Source of the DNA: Balanoglossus misakiensis
Taxonomy: Eukaryota > Hemichordata
Direction of reading: 5' to 3'
Assembly (NCBI GenBank): GCA_040954595.2
Contig: CM082579.2
Coordinates: forward strand, 1,736,001 to 1,800,000
Length of the DNA: 64,000 bases
This document shows positions 1 to 12,678 of this stretch, piece after piece (positions within the stretch are counted from its first letter, which is position 1; each line of letters opens with the position of its first letter). The position numbers and the translations under genes are program-made. The notes beneath the pieces are model-generated. The model ran no database searches and was not told where the DNA came from. It worked only from the letters and a program-made list of their open reading frames with translations.

Positions 1-1755
1 GTACGCATGATCTGTTCCATAGGCCCCACAATAAACACATCAGCGCTCCATTACATGAAACGCGAAGCTCATTTTTCATCGTTGTCAGAACACCTGCAGT
101 CTGTGCGATCCAGCCATAACCGGCCTTACAAAGACCCTTGAGTGGTCATGTTATCTCACCCGGCAGGTGACATGCAACACCAGAGAGGAAGGCGAACAAA
201 CAATTTCTGTTTTGTCAATGTAACAATTGCGCCACTTCACATACTCAGCTGTAATCAATAGAAAAAGCAGAAGGCACCTCAGCACCGTTAATATTTTTTT
301 TTTCAAAATGTAGTCTTGACATGAAGAGGCTGGAAGAGAACGCCCACTGACTGAACTTGTTATGTGGCCACCACCTGTCCAGAGATTTTGTGGTTACTGT
401 TTGCATACGAGAGAATCGTTGAGTTTGTACACTCCCCTCTCAAACCATTTAGCAATGTAATTCGTTTGTACTATGGCGGTAATTATCATCACCGTACAAG
501 GTGCATATATGTCACTCAGAACTATTAAAGTTCAGTGGTTTTACCAAAAACCAGGCTGACGTCGATATGACGCTTGGTCCGGACACAAACACAGAGAGAA
601 ATTCATATGGCGAAAATAAACGCACGCATAATACTTTGAGTGCGTCTGCAGGCGAGGCAAGATCACCGCGCTCAAGTAGAACACCTAAAACTTGACGAAG
701 AAAGGTCTCGCAGTCAAAAACGAAAGCCGACGAGCAAAATCAACAGAGCTAATGATAAAAAAGGAAAGAACTGTCGGGCGACGGCGAAAAATAACGACCT
801 GGCTACTAACCGTACGAGGTAGTCATAATTGATTCCGTCCAGAGATTCGGTGACAACACGTCGTGACTATGGCGCCATACATGTTGTCTGCTCAGAGAGC
901 CCCCCTGTTACAGCAATTTGTACAAATATTGCATTTCGAGTCCCTTTGGTCCCGCAAACAAATATTTTCTTTTCAGCTCAATTCAACGGTGTATTTTGAG
1001 CAATAGTACGCATCGGTGATACATTTGTTTGAAATAGCACAGGTGTAGTTTTACAGAATGTGATCAATCTGCGCATGCGGGAGCTAAGTTTCCTGAAAGG
1101 AGGGGGTATTTCAGTTTCCCGCATCGGTCTTTTGTATTTTCACCCGATTAAAAACCTTAGACTACTATTCCTACGGGGGAAGTTCCTTTGGATTAAAACA
1201 CAACTGCGAAATGAATATCGGTGTTGTTGGTAGTCGGCGTATACATTGATAACGATGATGATGACGACGACGACGACGACGACGATGATGATGATGATAG
1301 TGATCACCAACATCATCCTTATCATCATGGCCATCACCATCACCACCACCCCCACCGTCGTCAGTATCAGAAGCAGCCGCGCAGCGACAGTGCACAATAC
1401 GCGGCACCACAATGGCCGACTAAAAGATTTACACTTAAATTACAATTGCTCCTGACTATTATCGACCACATTTCTAGTGTACCACACCTTCAGGTGTTTC
1501 TTAATTGAACGCAATGGCTGCCGTTATTTCGGTTTCTTTGAGTGCATTAAACTCTAATCAAGAGAGTGGTTTACCTTGCAGGGGCTTTAATATTAATAGA
1601 ATATTAATATTATTATTTATGCCCAAGGCGACCACAATTAATATTGAAGTTTCTACGACTATGTGTCGTAAAAGTTGAATTATCCAAAACTACGTTTAAA
1701 ACCGTTAAAGGCGGATTAATATGATTGGTATTCGAATGACATGCTTCATACTTAC
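1..1755. other. Left-edge non-coding stretch, presumably intron of the THSD1-like gene
   Basis: The CUB exon next to it ends in a strong splice donor at 1755, so the gene must continue leftwards. I looked on the minus strand for a further phase-1 exon, or a transmembrane exon as in vertebrate THSD1, and found none. The best acceptor (a pyrimidine tract near 1100 on the minus strand) runs into a stop within about ten codons. Apart from a GAT/GAC microsatellite, nothing else is recognisable. Confidence 0.5.
1253..1356. repeat. GAT/GAC-CAT/CAC trinucleotide microsatellite
   Basis: Runs of GAT and GAC are followed by CAT and CAC units. Because the repeat is open in several frames, it creates artificial Asp-, His- and Val/Ile-rich reading frames on both strands. 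These should not be read as proteins. Confidence 0.9.
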
Positions 1756-2130
1756 TTAATGGTGTGTAGGAGGCCGAAAACCCCGTATTTGGCAAAGGTT
1801 CGTCGTAGTCAGAGTGATATTCTATGTACAGCTGGTTCCCTGACGACAGAACTGGCTTGGGTGGTCGGTTGCCTGTGTGATACACGATAAGTGGGGCCGA
1901 CGGCGATCCGCCGTTGCGCACTCGCAGCCACTCGCTGGCCAGGTCGAGGTCAAAGGTCAGGAAAGTGAGGTTGATTTTGAGCCCATCGGAGAGGTTTATT
2001 GTCCAGACAGCGTTGGTCTCACACGGGACGTTGGTGAAGGTGATGGTGCCCCGAAGACTGTAGAGGGCGCATCCGCAGGCACAGGCGGGGTCAACCGGAG
2101 CTTTTGTCGATTTGGGTGTCGTGATAGCAG
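1756..2130 (-). CDS. THSD1: THSD1-like protein, CUB-domain exon (third coding exon seen; gene continues off the left edge)
   Basis: This exon of 125 codons is bounded by a CCCCAG acceptor at 2133-2131 and a GTAAGTATG donor from 1755. Both flanking introns are phase 1, the classic symmetry for shuffled extracellular modules. After a short Thr/Pro/Lys linker it encodes a CUB domain, with CGCALYSLRG at the start, FDLD and EWLRVRNG in the middle, then SSGNQLYIEYHSD and a final TGFSASY. The first cysteine pair is present. The second pair (usually before and after the D-x-L-x-V-x-DG region) is absent. Phase and strand join it directly to the TSP1 exon at 2467-2640. Vertebrate THSD1 has a TSP1 domain but, as far as I know, no CUB, so this is either a lineage-specific addition or an ancestral feature lost elsewhere. 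CUB domains bind protein or glycan ligands outside the cell. I am sure of the domain, and fairly sure it belongs to this gene. Confidence 0.85.
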
Positions 2131-2466
2131 CTGGGGAACACAAAGTGAGAGAAAAATCACTAGAAAATGACATTCATTAGCTACTGACTATTTTGCTGTG
2201 AGTCGCTGAACTATTACCTTCGTTATTGCCGTTACTACATGCCTAGTCGCACAACCAGTTTTCCACGTCAACGGTTGGTGGCGCAATGCTTGTTAGTGGC
2301 AAGTCATAAAATAAAACGGTTTTACCCTCGGGGATACAGAAAATCTGAAAATTAAGACCCAATTTGAATTTATGGCTCAGTATGATCATCACCTGCGTTC
2401 TTTGCAATTCTAGAGAGCTTTGAGCACGAAACAATTCCCTTTAAAAGGTATTTAACTTGTACTTAC

Positions 2467-2640
2467 GTGCACATTCTTTTCCCGCACGACAGCTGACGAC
2501 TTGCACTGATTCGCCGTCACACTCATCGCCGCCATTGTCAGGAGCAGGGTTGTTGCACAAACGATAACGACTTTTGAATCCTTCCCCGCACCGCACTGAG
2601 CACTCCGTCCACTCAGCCCACTTGCCCCAATTTCCGTCGA
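2467..2640 (-). CDS. THSD1: THSD1-like protein, thrombospondin type-1 repeat exon
   Basis: This exon of 58 codons lies between a TTTTTTGCAG acceptor (2643-2641) and a GTAAGT donor starting at 2466, phase 1 at both ends. It encodes one complete TSP1 repeat. The WGKWAEW motif (W-x2-W-x2-W, a C-mannosylation signature) is followed by [10 protein letters not shown], then RYRLCNN, a DNGGDECDG stretch and [11 protein letters not shown], giving all six cysteines. The phase-1 donor of the large exon at 14350-15373 joins this exon without changing frame. The resulting junction (MQR then VDGNWGKW) sits where vertebrate THSD1 passes from its N-terminal region into its own TSP1 repeat. That match is why I place the two exons in one gene despite an 11.7-kb intron. 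Confidence 0.88.
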
Positions 2641-5600
2641 CTGCAAAAAAAGACGCATATTATTAAAGATATATACTTGCAGACAGAAACAAACACTGTA
2701 GACAGAATTCCATGGAAAGGTATACAATTACTTTTGGTTCGACAATAAAAAATAAGCGGGAAAAGAAACAGCAATTCATCAGCTATAAAACGAAGGAGCG
2801 CCCTCTGTATTGCGTTCTCTGTATGTGAGGCTTGTAGTTAACCGTAGTATGTAGAGCTGGTTGTCAGAGGTTTAAATCCAGACCTGATTGTACGAATCCA
2901 TCATGAATGACTAGTTTAACCAACCCTTTTGACTGTAGGATGATAAATTATCATTACTTGAATACGAGGTGTTGAAATAGATTTTCTTATTCCTGCTTTT
3001 CTGGACTCGAGATGAGAAAATGGCGAAAAGGCGCGAAAACCAATATCAGAACGCGGTCTCACCATTAAAAATTTACAACGCACACTCGCGCCTAACTGTT
3101 TTAGCTCATCCAATTCTTACTCATTCTGACACAACTGAACACTGACTTTTTCGCGTGCGTGCCGCCAGAAGACGTTTTTTAAAATATAAGTCATTCCTTT
3201 GACAACTTACCGCGACCGATTTAAGTTGAGAAAAGTGGGGTCAAGGGTTAATAAAAGGATAATAATATTATCACAAAATTGCATATTTACTATTCCTTGG
3301 TGGTTGCCCAGAAAAATTGACTTTCTTTCTACATACGTCATGCAATCATTCGGAGTAATCGAGTGGGAAATGCAGATAACAATTATAGTTTTTGACTGAA
3401 AGGTATTGCCACCTGAAACAGGGTGTGGACTGGGAGGCAAGAAAATGAAAATAATGGTTGAATTGATTAGGTTAACGAGGAATTTGTGTTTTATTCTATT
3501 CTTATCCGAAATTCGCCCGGGGTAAGGCTCAATGCGTCACTGAAATTATCAAAATTTTGGCGTCCCGTCATTCTTGCACAGAAATAGCTCTTTAACGAAA
3601 TTATGAAATTATCCAAATATTCGGCTCTAATTCACAACTTACGTTGGCTGGGGTAATGCCGTTTTTGAAACGATGTCATGTGTAATTTGATGTAATTTTC
3701 TGTGATGACTCCGGTCTGCGCGAATGATAATTACTCGTTACAAAGCCATTCCTCGCCCCGATGGGTTTGCATGAAGCATCGGTGTTAAATGAGAATTTGG
3801 CGAATTCCTTGGGTGAAGCTGGCGGAAATTTGAATGATTGAATGATGAAAATGAGTTTTCCATTCCATCACTAAAATAGAAACGCAGCGACAAGTGAACA
3901 AATGTGCTGAGATTTGGGCAAAATATGCGACGATTGCGTCTGCCGCAACACGAAGCAATCGAGGGAGACACTCTCTCTTCCCAGATTCATTATGAAGCTT
4001 ATCATTGAAACTAAGACATCTGCTGTTATTGTCGTGAGAATGTATTGTCAATAAATCAATCCATAGTCTATAGATGTACTACATCATAGGTCTACTTTAG
4101 GAAGATATGTACAGCGGGGCCAGGTTAACGATCGAATGCTTGTGCATTTAATGCACCCTTCGTATCGATCACGGTTATTTTATCTGCCTTATTTGAAAAC
4201 CAAAAGAACTTCTTTGAACCATTCAGCCCCCGTACGATTTTCTGCATTTCTATACAGTACAATGACGAGACACCTACAGTTTGCATATGAACTTCGCTTT
4301 TCGTGAGCATATTTACTGAATTTCTCACAGAAATCGATAATATGAAAAATTCCGTTTCGAACGAACATTTAATACGGAGTGCACACCATTAGCAGGCAGC
4401 ACAGACTTGTTTTAATAAAAAGCTATTATCGTTATAATTTTTGTCATTGTTCATACACGTACGTATGTAAATTTACCATAAGACATTTTTGTTTCAAGAC
4501 ATGTATTCTATCACCATTTGAATGTCGCGAGGCCTCTAACATTTTAATCTGGGATTTTTTTCCTTTGAATCTACGAGACCTCACGTATGCGACCATTTTA
4601 TGTCTACTCATAAAACTGCTGACATCCGTGTACCGCCTCGAGGCGCAATTACTTTCACGCAAAATATGAAAGCAAAAAATTATAACTGTGCGTGCGCTAT
4701 TCGATATGGCCACATCCTGGCTCTGTTAATTCATCATAAATATAGCGTTTCAGCGTCGACGGATATTCTTTTTTTTCAGCGGGAAAAGTTCTCGACGCAC
4801 AGGGCTGTTAACGCCTCGCGTATCTTGCCTTGTTTCTAGCAAAATTTCACTTATAGTATACTTGATGTTTTGTACATATCACATCCTCAGTATCATATCA
4901 TATCATACCGCACTATTCCATTTTCCCAGATCAGCAGTACGTGTCACGTATATTTTGACACTGACCAGAATTGTTTTACTGTAATTTATGGCGTTCATTT
5001 ATCCGAAAAAATGAAGAATTATTATTACTGCTGATCAAGTCGCGCATATCTTTTAAACTCGCCCCAAGACACATTTTCAATTACAGACAATCAAAGTCAG
5101 TGAAATATTCTACACCATTCACGGAGATGGCATTCTATCTGCCCGTGTGAGAGGATTCTTGTTTGCGTGGTCAAAATGGATTCACTGGAGCATGTTAAAC
5201 CTCCCAAGGCCTCTGCGCTTTTTAAAGAGAAGCGCTTCCTTCCTTGAGTGAAATCGCGTGTGTGTGGCGATGTTTCATCGTTGACCCGTCGTATTCCGGT
5301 GTGGGTGTATGACTTGGTCGATGGTGCCGGAAAACAGGTCTTGTGTTCTTTGTCAGATGATGTACGTGCATTTATTTTTAATTCAACGCACTGAGGTCCC
5401 TACCGATATCCCTATTCAGGGGTCAACAGCGACCCCAGGGAACATGCAACACTTTGACCGAAGGGCCTGGAACATGAGTAGGGATAGATGTTCAGAGGCT
5501 ACAGCGAAAGACTATTGTCTGGGCGAGTAGGGAAATAACCAATTTAAGAGCTTACCCCGTATGGTTACTCACTCTCCACAAGGGAGTCTGGAGAAATTTT

Positions 5601-8600
5601 ACAGATACTATAGCACTTGGTCACTGACTCTAAGTAACTGTGTCTATCGCTAACATGCTTTGACGCACGCTGAGTTATTCCATTCGGAAATAACAACGTC
5701 TGATATTCGCTTCTGGGACTCGGTCAAGGGTCGTACGCGACGTCATATTCGACACAACGTTTTTAGGGCAAACAGGTGTGTTTCTCGTTTTAGTTTTTGG
5801 GACTAGTACTTTGAAATATAAAGACACTTCTTCGTCAAAAGCCATAACCTTCCTCGGTAAATCGGACTCGGTGTTGTTAGATATAGACATAACTTTTATT
5901 CACTGCACTCATTTTACCAGAACTCTAAGTCGACTGATTGTGCAGACGGCTGTTAAGCGCCACTTCAAGCCGGAGGGAAGAGGTTTTTGTGCCCCTGATT
6001 TACATATAGATGGGACAGTGTGTATTATTTGGTACAGCTTTCTTCAGAGAAGCTCAAAATTTGACCGGCTGGTAAATGCTTCTGTACAACAGCTTCTGGC
6101 CAGACAAGACAGACGCACTAAAGCGTTGCATCCAGTCTTACGTCAAGAGCTACCATAGTTACCGCAAAGTGTGTATTTTCATTAACAGTTTATGCGTTGA
6201 CATCGATGCTGCTGTACGTCATTTTGCAAAATTTAAATTTCGTTGCGATGTACAAGCTGCATTAGACATGAAATAAAAAACACGATCAGGTTCATGAAGA
6301 TTGGTTATTGACAGGGAACGGAGAGTGCAGGTCACTTGTCGTTGTTTTTAATTTAAAGCGAGTCAACGCTGAAAATTGGAATGTTCCGTTGTCACTTCGT
6401 GTCAACTTTGTTAATTTGCAGAGAAAACTAGAGATCTGCGAGGATGTAATTGGGGTCGAATGCCTTCGCTGTTTTCGAATAATTCAAACACAACATGTTA
6501 CTTATGAGAAGATAAGAAAAAAGAGCATTGTTCGACAAACAAATTACACATTCATTGAATGTGTCAGCTTATCGGGTCCATCGAGATTGTCTGCAGAGAA
6601 CATTTCAGGGAGTGCTGAGTCATCTCAGAAAACAGTTTATTTCGGCGGAAAATTAGTATACATTGGTCGGTTCACTCACACGAATGGTCGAAATTGACTT
6701 TGTAATAGGACTGTCGCTTTTATGAGTATTCAAATATACTTGAGCCAACTCTTTGATGAGAATACTGAAAGATTTGGGGCGAGAGATGTCGAGATTGAGA
6801 TAGACAGACGGAACCAACAATTTAGAAATTCAAATTCATAAAGAAGGTTCCACGGGCCAGGTGGCAATACTCTTCTTCCCATGAGAAACTGACTTAATAT
6901 GACACACCAAAATGTCGGATAAAATAACTATCATTTTCTGTTTCGAAGACAACATTCTGATAGCAGCAGATTTGATCAAAATTTGGCGTCATTTTTTATC
7001 TACGGCACGACACAAGGTGCTCCCTAACAGCTGTGCGGATGTCCCTTGAGGTGCACTTAGCATGGCTAGCGTTACACGGTCATCTTCTGACTACTCTCTG
7101 CCATGTTTTGTCTTTGCTCATTTACACATTTGTTTTATACAAAATTAAGCCCAGCGCAAAATTAATGTTTAAATAAGAACAATCTGAATAGGCAATGCGA
7201 TCGACGAATAAATTCCTACCTAGATGGCTACTTACAATTAAATGAAAAAGATCATAAAAAGTCGAACCGAGCTTTTTGCTAAACTGTGCAAGGGTCGTTT
7301 GCATATCAACAGAGTAAAAAGATACGCTAGGTGGCTGACGGGAATGCTCCATCATACATTTTTGATGGGACAGTTCCGCTTTGCTCTGCATGTCCCAGTA
7401 TTCCCGGAGAAATACGAGTTTCAGATTCTATCTCGTGGTTACTTGTAGGTTAGGAAAGCTTTTCCATGTCAGAGAAACCGCTTCCCCCAAGATACAAATC
7501 ATGAAATATTCCAGATTGTGATATAACACCGTGTTGCAAGCGATAATTATCGGGGCGCACTCGGTTTAGTGGCATGCTCAGGAAAAGTGAAACTCCCGCT
7601 TGTAACGGAGCAGCACTTTCATTTGAGCGGTCTGGGTGTAAGGCCTATCCCTTGACTGATCACGCGAACTCGAAATGCATCTGACACAAAGACAATCACG
7701 GTGACTTTGCTTTAATTCAAACCTGTCAACGGATTTTTTTCGTACTAAACTGATTATTTCCGTAGTTTCTCCGGAATTCTTATTTGAGCGAAAACTAAAT
7801 GGGCCATATACAGTGTAGTTATAAGCTTATATAGTCTCCATCATTCGTGTTGTACACAAACGTCATGAAATATGAGCGTAAACGACCAAATGATAAATAG
7901 CATCCAATGAAAATAACATTAAACAAATATTTGCGAATAATTATTTTTCATAAGCTTACTCATTCTATTGCATAAAAGAAAAAAAAATCGGAATCAGAAA
8001 ATTTAATACTGGATTTCCGCGGAACCTGGATTCTTAAAAAAATCACTGAGCGATATAACCTAGGATTGACCCCCACTACATAAAACAAAGACTCCCACCC
8101 TTTTTCAATTACGCACCGCAAGCAGCTATTATTTGTCAAAACCTTGCTGTATTCCTGGAGGTAACGTTTCAGCTTCATTAAATTCCACGGTTGACAGTTG
8201 ATCGGAGAGAAAATAAAGTCTAGCGGACATTAAACTGAGACAGCACCTGAGTTTTTTTAGTAAGCTCGGTCGATTAGCCTCACAGATCGGCATCAGTGGA
8301 TCAAGTAGTGCTCCCTTTAATTAACCATATCGCTCTTTATTGATCCGTCTTTCTTGGCAATGAATTCATGCATCGACCGCTTCATAATTAACGCTTGTGC
8401 TGCATTATGAAGATAGACGCCGACCCATCCATATGCAATGATAAAACAAGTCCCGCAACGCTAATGAAAATACCTACAGTGGCCGCGATTGCGGTTTTGC
8501 CAAAGAAAAACCATTCATGCGATATTATCATATCATTTCTTCAAATAGAACGCAATTTATCAGTTTGCTGGAGCGTTTGAATTAAATTTGCGCATCCTTT

Positions 8601-11600
8601 GGCTCGAGGTTGAGATCTTTGTTTTATTTTCCAATTTCATATTTGATTACACTATGACTTCCGATTTTGATTGTTTGCCCGTGCCTTCATCAGGAGCAGC
8701 AAGGATAATCTTTAGCGATGGAATTCTCCTGCATGTATTCCCTCGGCAGCGCAGTCCTAGCGCAAATTCTCCCCAACGCTGATTCACAGCCTTAATTGGA
8801 ATTTTTAATATTGCATGTAGCTTTCCTTCTTGACCCTTGACCCTAGAAACGTCGATTTGCCCGACGAGACCAACCCCACCCAGTGCATGCTGGGAAGAAC
8901 GAACATTTAGTTCAAATGCTAGCACACTTCTAATACTGGTACTGTCACTAACGCCTAGTTTCGCCACTGTACATAATGCTTAGACACCGCCAGCACGTCT
9001 AATGTAAACCGCGAATACCAAAAATTAACTAACTGTGGTGATTTGTCACGAGGAAAAAATCTCGGAACAAAAAAACAGAATTTGAGAGAACGAACCAACC
9101 ATAACGCTACTCAAACGCATCAAACAAATTTACAGACGACACAGCAAAGAGACCGACCACTCACAAACATTCATTTTCTCAGAGTGAGCAATGCATTAGT
9201 GCGCGAATGTCATTCCAGCGAAAGGGAAATTCCAACGCAATAACACTCTATTCTGTACAATTATTTCGCATCACAGGCGCCTTTTCTTCATTACAGCAAA
9301 AATATAATGACTATTTAGTAAATGAAATTTTAATGAATCTTCGACGATCATTTATGAAGAGAATCGGTTGAGCACGAAATAGTGATTACAAAACAGGAGT
9401 CGTCCTTCGTGGATAATTACAGTTGGCAATTTTTTATAATTGCATTCTACATTTTCTTAACTGATTCTTCACAAATCTAGCATTTCATAATTTTGACAAA
9501 CAGAATAAAATTTAGAACTTGCATTTTATAGTGTGAATTTCATAATTAGCTGTACATAAGAAATGTAGCTTCGACTATCTATGGTAAGCTGTTTTTTGAA
9601 GTTCAGACAAAGCGAATAATTTGACCAAAATTAAACGAGGGGAATAAATCTGCATTCTAATCGAGAATCGAACTATTAACATTCGATCAGAAACAACAGG
9701 TTTCTCCCGGCCTGTAGCAAAAGGATGTCGGCGTTTTTGTTCTATAAGATTGGAAATAGAGTTTCGCTCAGACGCAAAAGAACCGGGAATTAGAGTTTTC
9801 TAATCGCTGGCGGGAAAGAAGAATATGTCGATAATCCACGCTAAGATTCAAGGATTTAAGTGGACATAAGGAAGAAGTTGCCCCGAGCGGATCGGCGGAG
9901 CTTTCATCGAATCACAGTTGAGCAGTCACTTTTACAGAAAGGAATCTCCTTGAAATTTTAGTCACGTTTCTTGGATCAATACTTTTTCGTTTTCACCGTG
10001 GGTAGAAAGGTCTCTAGTCATAATTTGGAACCGACACTTTCTTCACAATGTATGTGATACAACGTGTTGGCGCTGGGAAGATTGGGAGAAGGCGATGCCT
10101 AGCAACGGGGTTATATAGATAATGATGGCAGGCTTGAGTGGTTAAAGAAGGAGAATTTCTCGGCATGCTGTTCAGTGAGCGAACAGACTTTGCCTGGGGA
10201 GAGACGGAAAGAGAGAGGGGAGGGGGGGGGGCTAGCGAAAGAACGAGAAACGCCTACAGGACAGGAGAAAGATGATACGAAAGGGAAAAGTGATCATACG
10301 ACGGGGTTAACATTTCAAACGAACCCGACAGATCTGAATTTGCATGTCTATAATGATAGTTTGGAGAACAAATCCTATAATTTAATCAGACGAAAAGTGA
10401 TACATAAATTATTTGTCCCCCTCAATTTCCGCTTGAAGTCAAATTTCCTGTTTCAGTTTCATCCTACAGTTCTAATAACATTCCGATTTCAATGCCAGAG
10501 ACTATGAACACACATATCCACTAACATCACCCAGGATGTTCTTTATGGAAGCATCATAAAACGAATCTAATGCGTTCAGGTATCCTGCTAAGAATCGAGA
10601 TAAAATAACTGAAGTTACTACAGACAGAGGTAATAAACTGTCGATTCAGTCATTATGAATCCAAAGTCAGAGAATGAAAGAAGAGCCCGCCAGTCTGTCT
10701 GGAAGTTAGTAAGCAGCAAAGCTATTTTTCATGACTGCAAACACACAACCAGCCATGCAGGTGCGAGTGAAATGCTTCTTGACGGCGACGTGAAGAACTG
10801 AGCGGGAACCCGACCAAATAAAGAAAGTCGTTCTACCACATTATTATTCTGACAAACACAGATTCTGCCGCCATCTTACTAATTCCAAACAGCACTCTTG
10901 CTAGCGTCAAAAGTTCAATACAAGGGAGCTGTCTCTCGTGTTTGTGCCTACCCTGGGAAACGAACCATGCTCCGATAAGGTAACCTAAGTCAGGAAAATT
11001 ACTGTCACAACTGCCATTTAATACTGTGTACTTTCATGAATAAATGTTTGCCCGTGCATGCAATAATACTATAATATCGCCCTAATAACCCTGTAGCATG
11101 TTAACGCTATTTGTATTCCTTATTGAGATGAATAATTACGACACGGCGAAGTCATTACTGCTCTCTCGCTGCGTGTACTCGTTTTAAATGCATCTTTATG
11201 GAATGGAGAAACAGGAAGTGGTGAGTTAGGAAACCACACGAGGAAAGTGGATCGAGGAATAATGGTACTTAATGACGGCCATAAAGGTGTCAAGACACTG
11301 GGTAATTGCATGTGTCACACGAAATGGAAAAAGACTCTTCCTCATTTTTAGACTCGCTCTTCACCTCATTAACGCCTTTTCTCTCAATACGGAGACACAG
11401 ATTTTGCTGATATCTTAAGATTACTTTAACTTAACTTTTCTTTCGAGACTTCACTGAAAGTGTTGTGTTTGGTCAATATCACCATATAAAACAGCAAAAA
11501 ATTAAAAAAAAAAAAGATTAGATAAATGCTTGCCTTTGGTCGACTCATTCCTGCATAGTGTTACATTTGTTAGTGTATAAAATAGTGCATTCAGACGAAA

Positions 11601-12360
11601 AAATATGAATCACCGTTATTAATGGGAAAATCTGAGGATGCAATAGGCCATGAGTAATACATTTGTCGTGTCAAATTAGCTGTGAAAAGTTTCAGGGCCA
11701 CTGATCAGCACTGTAGGTAGAGCTTCCAATCTCCTTCGATTACCCGAGTGGCTGCGTGCCTTCAGTGAAGATGATCGGATCCCCGCCAAAGCAACTGTCA
11801 ATTCCCATGGCTAAGCCGTCCCAGTATTCACCCCAGACACTCGGCGCATTATTGCAGTGATGGAAAATGGAATAACTACAGCGAGGTTACAGCTTGGATC
11901 CGTCATTGAATACAGAAGGCATAGTGCTGCAACGCTCTTCTTGTAATTGCATTTTATAAGCTGAAAGGCAGTGTGAGTCTAAGCTGGCCTATTTTCTGTT
12001 GATCATATTACCAGATTGATTCCACGGCTGATAATGGAACCGCCGTAATTTGTTATCATTTTCCAAATGACCCTTTTCTCGCAGATCTTGAATTATGTGA
12101 TTATTGTCATTATGTGGAGCTAACGAGAGTTTCTTCAAAATGTATCCGACAATAGGATTAGACGGACACAGGCCGTGAAAGAAGGCTTCATTTTAGCTTA
12201 AGTGGCTTGGCGTGATAGAAATAAAATATATAATAATACAAATGCAGGCAAAGGTGTTGAAAAGACAGAGAAACACCTCAATGTTTTCACACACACAAAT
12301 TTCTAATGGGATTGGGAGAGATGTGCCTTTGACAGACGTGCGGATTACGTCGTGTTGCTG

Positions 12361-12678
12361 ATTGGCTGGTCCCTGGCAAAATCGACCAATCAGAGGTGTA
12401 GTACGGAACCCAGATTTCGTGCGTGCGACCATTACAGTTACAAGTTTGTGCGCATGTCACGTGGCACGTTTGTCTTTGAATGATTTCGTCCCGAGGAATA
12501 ACTGTATAAGCAAATGTGAGTTTTTGCGCGGGAACATCCGAGTCTGAACTTCATCACCCTGGCTCGTTCGTTCGTGTACTTCGACTCCCTGTACACACGG
12601 TATAAAGATATAAATCTTGACCCGCCTATCATGAGACGAAGCCGTCTCATCGCGCGTGCCTTGCGCCGTTATGCAAAT
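12361..12678. promoter_or_regulatory. Promoter- or enhancer-like motif cluster inside the THSD1-like intron
   Basis: About 320 bases hold two opposed CCAAT boxes (ATTGG at 12361-12365 and CCAATCAG at 12386-12393), a CACGTG E-box at 12458-12463, a TATAAAGATATAAAT element at 12601-12615 and a perfect ATGCAAAT octamer at 12671-12678. An 8-bp hairpin lies at 12631-12650. The order CCAAT, E-box, TATA fits a plus-strand promoter, but no plus-strand gene follows. An intronic enhancer or an alternative promoter is equally possible. Motif presence is direct; function is inference. Confidence 0.35.
12631..12650. repeat. Perfect 8-bp inverted repeat with 4-base loop
   Basis: ATGAGACG and CGTCTCAT flank the loop AAGC. 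A further GATGAGAC copy lies near 12684, just after the octamer. The site lies about 16 bases after the TATA-like element. Confidence 0.7.

Noticed and set aside
1140-1508. Asp-, His- and Val/Ile-rich reading frames on both strands
   Set aside because: They are translations of the GAT/GAC microsatellite; all frames of such a repeat stay open, and no homologous protein is suggested.
5778-6697. Two successive plus-strand open frames (126 and 129 codons) in the large intron
   Set aside because: No family features, and they sit antisense within the THSD1-like intron; treated as chance frames.
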